NCBI GenBank assembly: GCA_949294095.1 | Contig: CASFFZ010000010.1 | Coordinates: forward strand, 1 to 64,000 | Length of the DNA: 64,000 nt | Direction of reading: 5' to 3' | DNA from: an uncultured bacterium | GTDB taxonomy: Bacteria; Elusimicrobiota; Elusimicrobia; Elusimicrobiales; Elusimicrobiaceae | In this document: positions 9,349-17,723 of the stretch, piece after piece | Position numbering within the stretch: the first letter of the stretch is position 1 | Layout: the number at the start of each line of letters is the position of its first letter | The notes under the pieces: generated by a model | Told to the model about the DNA's origin: nothing | The model's database searches: none | The model's input: the letters and a program-made list of their open reading frames with translations, nothing else | Made by a program: the position numbers and the translations under genes

Positions 9349-9813
9349 ATGAAAAAATTATGGTTGTTGTTGACCGCTGCCGTTTTGCTTACGGCCTGCG
9401 CCTCGGTAAACGAAGCGGAAAATTTGGCCAATTGCAAATTCGCGCTCAGAAGCGTGGAACTGACTAATTACAATTTAACCTCGTTTGATTTTGACGTGAT
9501 TATCGCCATTACCAACATGAACCGCAAAGAGGCGGCGGCTTTGAAACGTTTTGAGGGGGAATTGACCGTCAACGAAAACAAAATGGCGGATGTAACGCTG
9601 GATGAACTGAGAATAGAACCCAACAGCACCAAAAATGCAAAAGCCCAGCTGAACGTGCCCATGACGGCGTTTAACAGCAAACTGCTGGGGCTGATCAGCA
9701 TGGGAAGCGGCACGCTGGATTATCATCTGACGGGAACCATGTATTTTGAAGGGCCCCTGGGAACAGAAATTCCGGTACCGGTAGATATCGGCCGCATCGG
9801 CAGTTACAACTAA
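9349..9813 (+). CDS. LEA14-like (WHy domain) lipoprotein
   Basis: 154 residues. The signal sequence ends in the lipobox LLTAC, so Cys17 is probably lipidated. The rest resembles the LEA14/WHy domain: SVELTNYNLTSFDFDVIIAITNMN, then NSTKNAKAQLNVPM and a beta-rich end. Such lipoproteins sit in the bacterial envelope; their function is unclear, with desiccation/stress proteins as distant relatives. GGAGG lies before the ATG. It is a single gene closed by the terminator at 9826-9857. Confidence 0.8.
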   Translation: MKKLWLLLTAAVLLTACASVNEAENLANCKFALRSVELTNYNLTSFDFDVIIAITNMNRKEAAALKRFEGELTVNENKMADVTLDELRIEPNSTKNAKAQLNVPMTAFNSKLLGLISMGSGTLDYHLTGTMYFEGPLGTEIPVPVDIGRIGSYN

Positions 9814-9825
9814 TTTGCCCTATAC

Positions 9826-9857
9826 AAAAACGCCCCGGCGGAAACCGGGGCGTTTTT
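9826..9857. terminator. Bidirectional terminator between convergent genes
   Basis: AAAAACGCCCCGG (9826-9838) pairs with CCGGGGCGTTTTT (9845-9857). It serves the lipoprotein gene on plus and feoB on minus. Confidence 0.88.
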
Positions 9858-9869
9858 AATTGGTTCGTT

Positions 9870-11810
9870 TTACCCCAAAATCAGCCGCAGCACAAATGCC
9901 GTTAAAAACGCCAGCGAGAGCGTCAACGCAATCACTTTAAGCGTGTCCTTCCAGCCGCTTTCGCGCAGCATCACAAAGAACGTGGCAATACACGGCAGAT
10001 ACATAGCCATAAACACACACGCCACTACCAATTCCGCAGGCGGCAGATTAAACGGCTCCAGCAGCGCAATGGAAATATCTTTGCGCAAAAAACCCAAAAT
10101 CAGCAGCGGCGTCGTTTCCGCCGGCAGCCCCAGCACAAACTCCACCGGATAGCGGGCGATTTTGGCAATCCAATCGGTTAATCCGGAGAATTGCATCAAA
10201 TCCACAAACAGCACGCCAAACAAAATAAGCGGCAGCGCATCAAAAAGGTATTCCCGCATCCGAATCCACAATTTCCGCAGCAGCGGGCGGAGTTGCGGAA
10301 TTTGCCAGGAAGGGATTTCCATAAACAGCTCCGGCGTTTCGCCTTTCATCAGTTTATTCAGCACCGTCCCCGCCAAGATGCCGTTAATAAACAGGGCGAA
10401 AAATACAATCAGCATATACTTCAGCCCGTACGGCGAGAGGATGGAAATAATCATCGCCGTCTGCGAGATACACGGCGCCAGCACCAAAATAAGCGCCAAC
10501 GCAATAATCCGCTCCCGGCGGGTTTCCAAAATGCGAATGCCCATTACCGCCGGCACTTTGCACCCAAAGCCCAGCATAATCGGCAGTGATCCGTAGCCGT
10601 GCAGCCCAATTTTGTGGAGCAGACTGTCCAGCAATACCGCCAACCGCGGCAGGTAGCCCAACTCGCCCAAAAAGCCCAGCAACGCATAAAAGGCCAACAC
10701 GTAAGACATCACTTCAATCAAGGCAATATGCAGGCCGTCGGTCAGGATGCCAAAGTATTTCACGCCGTCGCCCATCAGCAACATCCCTATCGTATTGTCT
10801 TTAATGGGGGCCAACAGGTGCTGCAGGAAAGGAATATAATAATTTTCATACAGCGGGTCTAGCAAGGCAATCAAGTTCTCGCCCACAAAACGCACCAAAA
10901 AGAACGACAGTACCAACACCGCCAGCGCAATCGGCAGGCCGGTTGCGGGCGTAGTCGCCCAGCCCTGCAGCTTTTCCCAAAAAGTGGCGTGTTTGTGTTT
11001 GACCGTCTGCACTTTGTGGATAATATGCCCGATGGCGTGCCACTTGCCTTCCGGGGTGGGGGGAACCATCAGCGGGCTTTCCGGCATTTTGTGCGAAGCA
11101 ATGCGCGAGGCCTGGTAAGCCAATTCCTTTAACCCTTCGCCCGTGGTGGCTACCGCCGCAATAACCGGAATGCCCAATAATTTTTCCAATTGTTTGACAT
11201 CAATTTGAATTCCTTTGCGCTGGGCTTCGTCAAATTTATTAAGAAGCAAAATAACGGGCTTTTTAAGCTGCATAATTTCCAGCAAAAAGTACAAATTGCG
11301 TTCCAGGTGGGAAGCATCCGCCACGCACACGATAAAATCGTATTCCAGCTCTTTAAATAAATTATGTTTGCGCCCTTCAATCACCCACTCTTCTTCCAAG
11401 CGGTAGAGGCCGGGGATGTCTATAATTTCATACGGTTCGCCGCCAAATTGGGTTTGCCCGTAGTTCAGGCCCACCGTCGTACCGGGAAAATTGGAGGAAA
11501 TGATGCCGATCCCCGTTAAACGCGAGAAGATCAGGCTCTTTCCCACATTGGGGTTTCCGGCCAGCAGAAAGGTGTTTTTTTTGGCGTCCACCAAAATTTT
11601 CTTGGCGGTTTCGCGTCCGATGGCCACTTCCGTGCCGGATACGCTTACCACCACCGGGCTGGAGCCGGGTTTGCGGGTAACAAACTGCCCGTGGACAAGC
11701 CCCATCGCCGCCAGCTTGGCGGCCATTTTGGAGTCCGTCTGGATTTCTTTAATTTGGGCCGTTTGGCCCGGTTTTACCTGATAGAGGGAACGAGAATTTT
11801 CTTTTTCCAT
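9870..11810 (-). CDS. feoB: FeoA-FeoB fusion, ferrous iron transporter
   Basis: 646 residues. Residues about 10-75 are a FeoA-like SH3 domain (VKPGQTAQIKEI, MGLVHGQFV, VSGTEVAIGRETA). The FeoB G domain follows with G1 GNPNVGKS, G3 DIPGLY and G4 LNKFD. After residue 290 come the two gate domains with membrane helices, including GFGCKVPAVMGIR and LAPCISQTAMI. The protein imports Fe2+ across the inner membrane, driven or gated by GTP. It is shorter than E. coli FeoB (773) even with the fused FeoA. A ferredoxin gene is divergent 154 bases away. No Fur box identified by eye. Confidence 0.95.
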   Translation of the reverse strand: MEKENSRSLYQVKPGQTAQIKEIQTDSKMAAKLAAMGLVHGQFVTRKPGSSPVVVSVSGTEVAIGRETAKKILVDAKKNTFLLAGNPNVGKSLIFSRLTGIGIISSNFPGTTVGLNYGQTQFGGEPYEIIDIPGLYRLEEEWVIEGRKHNLFKELEYDFIVCVADASHLERNLYFLLEIMQLKKPVILLLNKFDEAQRKGIQIDVKQLEKLLGIPVIAAVATTGEGLKELAYQASRIASHKMPESPLMVPPTPEGKWHAIGHIIHKVQTVKHKHATFWEKLQGWATTPATGLPIALAVLVLSFFLVRFVGENLIALLDPLYENYYIPFLQHLLAPIKDNTIGMLLMGDGVKYFGILTDGLHIALIEVMSYVLAFYALLGFLGELGYLPRLAVLLDSLLHKIGLHGYGSLPIMLGFGCKVPAVMGIRILETRRERIIALALILVLAPCISQTAMIISILSPYGLKYMLIVFFALFINGILAGTVLNKLMKGETPELFMEIPSWQIPQLRPLLRKLWIRMREYLFDALPLILFGVLFVDLMQFSGLTDWIAKIARYPVEFVLGLPAETTPLLILGFLRKDISIALLEPFNLPPAELVVACVFMAMYLPCIATFFVMLRESGWKDTLKVIALTLSLAFLTAFVLRLILG

Positions 11811-11918
11811 AAAAGTTAGTTCTTCCTTACTTTAATATTTTACCACAACCCGCTCTTCTTTACAAGGGGAAAAGCCCGACGGGAAAATCCCTTTTCGGCG
11901 CGGAAAAATTATTTTTTG

Positions 11919-11924
11919 TATAAT
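11919..11924 (+). promoter_or_regulatory. Putative -10 box of the ferredoxin gene
   Basis: TATAAT 41 bases before the ferredoxin ATG, in the divergent region shared with feoB. No convincing -35. Confidence 0.45.
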
Positions 11925-11964
11925 TTTTAGGTACCAATTTTTACCAAACAGGAGATCTCAAATT

Positions 11965-12135
11965 ATGGCTTATAAAGTAAACCCGGACGTCTGCATTAAC
12001 TGCGGTGCTTGCGAATCCGCCTGCCCCGTAACCGCTATCAGCGAAGTGGAAGGAAAAAGAAAAATTGACGAAACCAAATGCATTGAATGCGGCGCCTGCG
12101 CCGGCACCTGCCCGGTCAGCGCGATTGCTCTGTAA
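11965..12135 (+). CDS. 2[4Fe-4S] ferredoxin
   Basis: 56 residues, the classical clostridial-type size. Two full cluster motifs are visible: CINCGACESACP (residues 10-21) and CIECGACAGTCP (residues 39-50). These bind two 4Fe-4S clusters for low-potential electron transfer in anaerobic metabolism, typically with pyruvate:ferredoxin oxidoreductase or hydrogenase; no such partner is in the window. AGGAGA lies 10 bases before the ATG, and a terminator begins 26 bases after the stop. Confidence 0.96.
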   Translation: MAYKVNPDVCINCGACESACPVTAISEVEGKRKIDETKCIECGACAGTCPVSAIAL

Positions 12136-12160
12136 GCAAATTGCATGGGTTTAAATTTAA

Positions 12161-12186
12161 ACCGCCCTTTACCGGGCGGTTTTTTT
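12161..12186 (+). terminator. Terminator of the ferredoxin gene
   Basis: ACCGCCC (12161-12167) pairs with GGGCGGT (12174-12180), followed by seven T. Confidence 0.85.
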
Positions 12187-12240
12187 ACGCCTCCAACACT
12201 GCCCGTGCGGACGCGTGGGCCGCGCAAAACGCCTAGAAAC

Positions 12241-12273
12241 AAAAAGAGCCGGGGGATGTGCCCGGCTCTTTGT
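12241..12273. terminator. Second, bidirectional-looking terminator hairpin
   Basis: AAAGAGCCGGG (12243-12253) pairs with CCCGGCTCTTT (12261-12271) over a seven-base loop. No annotated gene ends here on either strand. Confidence 0.6.
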
Positions 12274-12518
12274 TCAGAACCGTTCGGGGGGTAAATCGAA
12301 AGGTTCTGGGGGATAAAAGAGATGTTTCTGCAATAGAAACGCTATAATTTATCATACAACCTAGCCGAAGAAAATGCAAGCTTTTATACCGAAAAATTAA
12401 GGTTTATTTTTTTATAATCCTTTTACATTACTTATTTTTCAAATTCAATAAAATAAAAAATTTTTTAAAACTTTTCTTTCTTATTGGCTATAATATAGTA
12501 ACTGGAGGGAGAAACCAC

Positions 12519-14240
12519 ATGAAAAAAATAGGACTCGTTTTTGTTTTTGCATTAGCCGTCCTTCCGCTTTGTGCTCAAAACGCGCAAAACACGAACGACA
12601 GCTATACAGGGTATGAAGGCTTGGTACTGGGCGAACGCACGCCGCGCTCCGCTACGGACACCATTGCCAGCCAGGCGGCGCAGGTGCCCGGGGATATTTA
12701 CCGCGGAACCCTGTTCGGCGCCGAACAGAAAAAATATGAAGGGGACACGCTGGGCGCTCGGCCGCGGCCTACGACTAAATTTGTATACGACACTTCTTTG
12801 GTGCGCGCCATTAAAATCAGCGATGCAGACCGCGTACGCACCTTGATGTACGCCAATGTAGACGTTAACGAAAAAAACTATGCCGGCATCACCCCGCTTA
12901 CCATTGCCGCCGAAAAAGGCAATATGGAAATTATTAAAATGCTGGTGGAAGACGGCAATGCATTGGTCAATGACGTTTCCAGCTACGGGGTTACCCCGCT
13001 GATTGCCGCAGCCGCCGCCGGGAATGACGAAGTGGTGGCTTACCTGGTGGGACAAGGCGCCAACGTCAGCGCGAAAGACGACTGGGGCAAAACGGCTTTG
13101 ATTTACGCCGCCAATATGGATAACCCCAAATTGGTTTCCAGCGTTATTAAATTGGATAAAACGGCTGTCAATTTGCCGGATAATTTAGGCAATACCGCTT
13201 TGATTTATGCGGCGCAAAAAGGCTTGTTGGACAATATGAAAATTCTGCTTGCCAACGGCGCCAACGCCAATTACCGCAACCCGGCTACCGGCATATCGGC
13301 CCTTTCCGCCGCGGCGGCCGAGGGCAACAGCGCGGCCATCCGCATGCTGGTGCGGACGGGAAAAGCGGACGTAAATATCTCCGACTTATCCGGCCGAACG
13401 CCGATTTTCTACGCCGTAGAACAAAACCAAGAAGACGCCCTGCGAACGCTGCTTTCTCTGGGAGCGGACGTAAACGCCCAGGATAACAACGGCGTATCGG
13501 TGTTAATGCGCGCCTCGGCCAAAAACCGCCAAGACTGCGTAAACATCTTGCTGCGCCAAAAAGGCATTAACCCCGACTTAAAGGATTTTCAAGACCGCAC
13601 CGCCCTGATCTACAGCGTATACGCCGATGAGCTGGCCCCGACGCAGGCGCTTTTAAAAGCGGGTGCGGATTTAAATGTGCGTGACAGTTTGCAAAATACC
13701 CCGCTGATGAGCGCCATTAAAGCCAAAAACGACCGCGCGGCGCTGTTCTTTATCCAGCAGGGGGCGGAATTAACGGCCGTTAACGCCTCGGGCGAAAACG
13801 CCTTTATGCTGACGGAAGAATATCTGCCCGAATCCATGACGGCCAACGTGCTGAAAGTGAAAAAAGCGGAATCGTATCAGGACGCCCTGCAGCTTCAGGC
13901 CCAAAAATTGGCCGAAGTACGCACCCTGGAGCAGCAACTGGCGCAGGAAGAAGCTTTAGTAAAATCCTTGCAGCAAGAGCAAGCCGCCAAAGCCCAGCAG
14001 GAAGCGCAAGCCAAAGAAGCGGCCCTGCGCGCCCAACTGGAAGCGGAATACCAGGAAAAAGCGGCCCAGGCCATGCAGAACGATCCGGAGCTCATCCGTC
14101 TGCAGCAACAGCTGGACGCCGCCAAAGCCCAGCGCCAAGCGGCCATGCAGGAAGAAATTGACCGCAAGGTGGAAGAACAGCTTAACAAAACGGATGCGCC
14201 GGCGCCTTCTGTCTTGACGGAAAACGCGCCTGCCAAATAA
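12519..14240 (+). CDS. Secreted ankyrin-repeat protein with C-terminal coiled coil
   Basis: 573 residues. Residues 1-19 are a signal peptide (MKKIGLVFVFALAVLPLCAQ). From about 85 to 440 there are roughly ten ankyrin repeats with the usual GxTPLxxAAxxGNxxxVxxLLxxGAxxN pattern (for example TPLIAAAAAGNDEVVAYLVGQGA). Residues about 455-560 are a Glu/Gln/Ala-rich coiled coil (AQKLAEVRTLEQQLAQEEA). It probably acts in the periplasm or on the cell surface through protein contacts. GGAGGGAG precedes the ATG, and TATAAT at 12489-12494 is a fitting -10. Single gene with its own terminator. Partner unknown. Confidence 0.88.
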   Translation: MKKIGLVFVFALAVLPLCAQNAQNTNDSYTGYEGLVLGERTPRSATDTIASQAAQVPGDIYRGTLFGAEQKKYEGDTLGARPRPTTKFVYDTSLVRAIKISDADRVRTLMYANVDVNEKNYAGITPLTIAAEKGNMEIIKMLVEDGNALVNDVSSYGVTPLIAAAAAGNDEVVAYLVGQGANVSAKDDWGKTALIYAANMDNPKLVSSVIKLDKTAVNLPDNLGNTALIYAAQKGLLDNMKILLANGANANYRNPATGISALSAAAAEGNSAAIRMLVRTGKADVNISDLSGRTPIFYAVEQNQEDALRTLLSLGADVNAQDNNGVSVLMRASAKNRQDCVNILLRQKGINPDLKDFQDRTALIYSVYADELAPTQALLKAGADLNVRDSLQNTPLMSAIKAKNDRAALFFIQQGAELTAVNASGENAFMLTEEYLPESMTANVLKVKKAESYQDALQLQAQKLAEVRTLEQQLAQEEALVKSLQQEQAAKAQQEAQAKEAALRAQLEAEYQEKAAQAMQNDPELIRLQQQLDAAKAQRQAAMQEEIDRKVEEQLNKTDAPAPSVLTENAPAK

Positions 14241-14264
14241 TAAACCACCGTATTTTTACACTGC

Positions 14265-14302
14265 AAAAAACACCCGCCCGAAAAGGGCGGGTGTTTTATT
14301 TT
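14265..14302. terminator. Bidirectional terminator
   Basis: CACCCGCCC (14271-14279) pairs with GGGCGGGTG (14285-14293), with an A-run before and a T-run after. It separates the convergent ankyrin and kinase genes. Confidence 0.85.
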
Positions 14303-14313
14303 TCGCCAAAAGC

Positions 14314-15774
14314 TTAGCGGGCCGGATTTTTTTTGCACCAATCCGCAAAATCGTTCCAGTCCCGATACAGCGCCCGTGCTTCTTCCGCAGCCGCCGCCGG
14401 ATATATTTCCCCAGCCGCTTCCGGCCGCCAGGCGCGGGTATCCACCCCGCTTCCGGCCGCCGCCAAACGCGCCGCGCCCAACACGGTGCTTTCTGTTTCC
14501 TGCAAGGGGTTTATTTCCATTTGCAGTAAATCCGCCTGCTGCTGCATCAGCCACCCTATGTGCGAAAGCCCGCCCGAAGCTTTTAGCGGCGGAAGAATTT
14601 TAAATCCGTTTTTTTGCACGTAAGCGGCAATATCCGTCATCAAAAACGCAATGGAACGCACCGCGCCCGCCACCCAATCGGCCTTGCGGGTGCGGGGGGA
14701 TAAGCCCGCCGCCACGGGCGAGAGAGCAAAATCCCAATACGGCGCGCCCAAGCCGCCTAACGCCGGGAAAAACCACACGGGCTTTCGGGCCGTTTGACAT
14801 AAGGCCTCCGTTTCCGCCGCGTCAAAAGAAATTCCCTGGGCCTGCAGCCACTGCAGCACGCTGCCCGCCGCATTGACCGGGCCTTCCAGCAAAAAGTGAA
14901 CGGTTCCGTCCGCAGGCGAAGCGGAAACGGACGTCAGCATTCCGGGCAGCAGCACCGGCTTTTGCACGCCCGTATTGTACAGGAAAAACGCGCCCGTTCC
15001 ATAATTGATGCAGGCTTGTTCGGGCCCGATATCCAAAAAAGCCGCCGAGGCCTGCTGGTCGCCCATACAAGCGCGGATGGGAATGGAAACCCCTTTGTAC
15101 ACATACGCGCCATAATCGGACACGCTGGGTTTTAACTGCGGCAAAATTTCGGGCGGAACGGAAAACGCCCGGCACAGTTTGTCGCTCCAGTTTCGGGTAT
15201 GGATATCCCACAACAGCATCCGCTGGGCTAGCGTAGCATCCGCCGCGAAAATTTTTCCGTTTGTCAGGTGCCAAATCAGATACGACGCCACCGGCGCGGC
15301 CGCCAACATGCCGGCTTGTGCCGCTTGGCCAACAGCCGGTATATTTTGCAGGCACCACGTGATTTTCGGCGCCGAAAAATACGGCGTTTTATACAGCCCC
15401 GTCAGCGTGTGAACTTCTTCCTGCGAAATTTCCGCCCGCTGCGCCTGGGCATAGGCGCGGCCGTCCTCCCACGTCAGTACGGGAGCCAGCGCACGGGCCG
15501 TTTTTTTGTCCCATAATACAACGGTGGAACGCTGGCACGTAACCGCCAGCGCCAGCGCCCGCTGCGGGCCGATTTCATCCAACAAATCGTCCAATACCCG
15601 TTTTTGGGTGCACAGCAGGGTATCGGCTTCATACTCGGAAAGTCCTTCCTGCGGGCGTGCGGGAGCCAGCGCCGCACTGCGCTGGGCCTGCACGGTTCCG
15701 TCCGGCCCCACGGCAAACGCACGCACGCCGGACGTTCCCAAATCAATCGCCACGATAAACCGTTTATTTTCCAT
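14314..15774 (-). CDS. FGGY-family carbohydrate kinase, glycerol kinase-like
   Basis: 486 residues from ATG 15774. An open frame runs further upstream, but ENKRFIVAIDLGTSGVRAFAV is the true FGGY N-terminus (ATPase phosphate-1 loop). Other family marks: MGDQQASAAF and INYGTGAFFLYNTG (glycerol-kinase-like), GGLGAPYWD, and GGLSHIGWLMQQQADLLQ near the C-terminus. It phosphorylates a polyol or sugar in the cytoplasm; glycerol is the best guess. The start lies inside the 3' end of the LtaS-like gene (11-base overlap), so the two are translationally coupled, and glycerol phosphate could connect their functions. That link is inference. Confidence 0.82.
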   Translation of the reverse strand: MENKRFIVAIDLGTSGVRAFAVGPDGTVQAQRSAALAPARPQEGLSEYEADTLLCTQKRVLDDLLDEIGPQRALALAVTCQRSTVVLWDKKTARALAPVLTWEDGRAYAQAQRAEISQEEVHTLTGLYKTPYFSAPKITWCLQNIPAVGQAAQAGMLAAAPVASYLIWHLTNGKIFAADATLAQRMLLWDIHTRNWSDKLCRAFSVPPEILPQLKPSVSDYGAYVYKGVSIPIRACMGDQQASAAFLDIGPEQACINYGTGAFFLYNTGVQKPVLLPGMLTSVSASPADGTVHFLLEGPVNAAGSVLQWLQAQGISFDAAETEALCQTARKPVWFFPALGGLGAPYWDFALSPVAAGLSPRTRKADWVAGAVRSIAFLMTDIAAYVQKNGFKILPPLKASGGLSHIGWLMQQQADLLQMEINPLQETESTVLGAARLAAAGSGVDTRAWRPEAAGEIYPAAAAEEARALYRDWNDFADWCKKNPAR

Positions 15775-17719
15775 TTTGTTGTGTTTCCTTACCGGCCGCC
15801 GCATCAAACGCAGGATTATACCAGCGGTTTTCTGTAAGCAGCGTTTGCGCCGTTTTATCCAGCGCCAGCAGCGTTTCTTCGGCTTGCTGTTCATCAAACC
15901 CGGGCGTATACGCCTGGGACGATAAAATCTTCCCGCCGCCGTGGCGGATTTCGCCTTGCGGAGTAATCAACCCGATATTCACGCCCTCCGACACCAGCGC
16001 CACCCGTTTGTCCGCGTCCGTTTCGTCCAGCATATCCCGCCCAAACGCCGTATAGGCCGGGGTCAGCCCCGTCAGGCGGTAAATGGTGGGAATCAAATCC
16101 GTCTGCGACACGATATAATCAATCTGGCGCGGTTTTAAAATGTTCGGGGCATAAATGACCATCGGAATCCGAAAATGATTTTTAAGGGAATCATCCGCCG
16201 GGCCGCCCGAAGTATGATCCGCCACGAAGACAAAAATGGTGTCGTCAAACCAACCGTCCTGCCGGGCGCGTTTAAGCAGTTCCCCGATTGACCAGTCCGC
16301 AAACGAAAGCGTATTTAAAAAGCCGTGTTCCCACGTATCGTAGGGATATTTGTCAAACTGCGGCAAGGTGGACGTAAACGGCTCGTGGGTAATGCCGGTA
16401 AACAGCATGCCCATAAAATTTTTCTGCTTGCGGTTTTTTATCTTATCGGCGGCAAACATCATGGCGTCGTAATCGTATCCGAACGGCGCTTTTGCTTGGT
16501 AGGCAAGCAGCTGGGGCATATCTTCCCAGCCGTAGCTTTCCTGCGCGCCCAAGTAAGAGGCCAGCGCACACAGCCGGTAGGAACTGCGGCGGGAGGTTTG
16601 GGCAAAAAACGTGTAATAGCCCATCTTGGAAAAATGCTTGGGCATGGGAGACAGCGCCGCCAATTCCAGCCCGTAGCCAAACATCGGCAAGCCCGGCACC
16701 CACGGCAGGCCGGCAAACACGGCGGCAAAGCCGAAAATACTGCGCTGCCCCGCCGCATAGGCATTGGTAAAGGTTACGCCGTCTTTAAGAATTTGGTCAA
16801 ACACCGGCGTAGCCCCAAAATGATTGCCGGACAAACCGTCCACATAATACGGATGCCATCCTTCCAGCAAAACAATCAGGATGTTGTAGTGCTGGTGGTC
16901 TTGCTCATCCGTATGGCGGCGCATCAGCGGATAGGCGGGATCCGGCAGTTCTTCATCGGGGGAGATAAAAAGTTGTTGCGCCGTTTTTACCGCTTGGTCG
17001 GCCGGATAGGGGTTTACCACGTCAATGGTGCCTTTTCGGCCCACTTGATAGGCCGTAAACGCTCCGTTTAAAATAAGGGCCGAACCGGCCGGCGAATCGG
17101 TATAATTGTACACGTCCGCCACGCCCAGCGATTTGCCGCCGCCCCAATGGCCGCGTATGCCCAAGACGCACAACGCAATCAGCAAAAGCAAAAATCCCGC
17201 ATTTTTGGCAATTCCCCAGCGGCGGGGGGCGTAATACTTGTCCGTCAGGCGGCAGATGCCCCACACGATGCCTGCCAGCAGGGTCAACAACAGCACCAGC
17301 GGCAGCCAGGTTTGCGTAAAGATATACGAAACAATAAAGCCCCAATCGTTGGAAAGCTGGATGATTTCTTCGGCGATATGACGGTTTACCTTGGGGAAAT
17401 AAATTAAATCGCCGATTAAAAACCCGGCCAGAAAAATCCACTCTGTTGCCAATACAGAGGCCCATATTTTTACCCAGCGGGGGGATTTCATCGGCCAGTT
17501 TAAAAGAAAAATTACCGGCCCCGCAAACAGGGCAATCATCGCCAGGTCAAACCGGGCGCCGTTTAAAAAAGCGGAAACGATTTCTCCGCTGTCAAGCGTC
17601 GAAAAGAAATCCCGGTTTAACAGCAACAGCGCCAGCCGCGCCGCCATAAACAGCAGCAAAAACGCCGCCGCGCTGCAAACGGAAAGTGTTACACGAAAGT
17701 CTTTTTTCTCGGCTCTCAT
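15764..17719 (-). CDS. LtaS/MdoB-like sulfatase-family membrane enzyme
   Basis: 651 residues. About five membrane helices occupy residues 1-190, then a periplasmic alkaline-phosphatase/sulfatase-fold domain. Metal/active-site marks: IVLLEGWHPYYVDGL, then AGQRSIFGFAAVFAGLP with Ser at the usual Thr/Ser nucleophile position, GITHEPFTS, and FVADHTSGG. The family transfers phosphoglycerol (LtaS, MdoB/OpgB) or phosphoethanolamine onto envelope glycans. ATG 17719 is used rather than TTG 17740, which would overlap the upstream nuclease gene; only four bases then separate the genes. The cells are Gram-negative, so periplasmic glucan or another surface polymer is a likelier acceptor than lipoteichoic acid. 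Confidence 0.85.
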   Translation of the reverse strand: MRAEKKDFRVTLSVCSAAAFLLLFMAARLALLLLNRDFFSTLDSGEIVSAFLNGARFDLAMIALFAGPVIFLLNWPMKSPRWVKIWASVLATEWIFLAGFLIGDLIYFPKVNRHIAEEIIQLSNDWGFIVSYIFTQTWLPLVLLLTLLAGIVWGICRLTDKYYAPRRWGIAKNAGFLLLLIALCVLGIRGHWGGGKSLGVADVYNYTDSPAGSALILNGAFTAYQVGRKGTIDVVNPYPADQAVKTAQQLFISPDEELPDPAYPLMRRHTDEQDHQHYNILIVLLEGWHPYYVDGLSGNHFGATPVFDQILKDGVTFTNAYAAGQRSIFGFAAVFAGLPWVPGLPMFGYGLELAALSPMPKHFSKMGYYTFFAQTSRRSSYRLCALASYLGAQESYGWEDMPQLLAYQAKAPFGYDYDAMMFAADKIKNRKQKNFMGMLFTGITHEPFTSTLPQFDKYPYDTWEHGFLNTLSFADWSIGELLKRARQDGWFDDTIFVFVADHTSGGPADDSLKNHFRIPMVIYAPNILKPRQIDYIVSQTDLIPTIYRLTGLTPAYTAFGRDMLDETDADKRVALVSEGVNIGLITPQGEIRHGGGKILSSQAYTPGFDEQQAEETLLALDKTAQTLLTENRWYNPAFDAAAGKETQQNGK

Positions 17720-17723
17720 CGCG

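Larger units (their letters stand above)
12136..12518. other. Intergenic region with two terminators and two possible promoters
   Basis: It holds the ferredoxin terminator and a second hairpin (12241-12273), then inverted repeats CAGAACC/GGTTCTG (about 12275-12307) and GTTTCT/AGAAAC (about 12324-12340). Two TATAAT boxes follow, near 12341 and at 12489-12494; the latter lies 24 bases before the ankyrin gene. The second hairpin is flanked by A- and T-runs as if it ended a separate short RNA. No reading frame supported. Confidence 0.5.
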
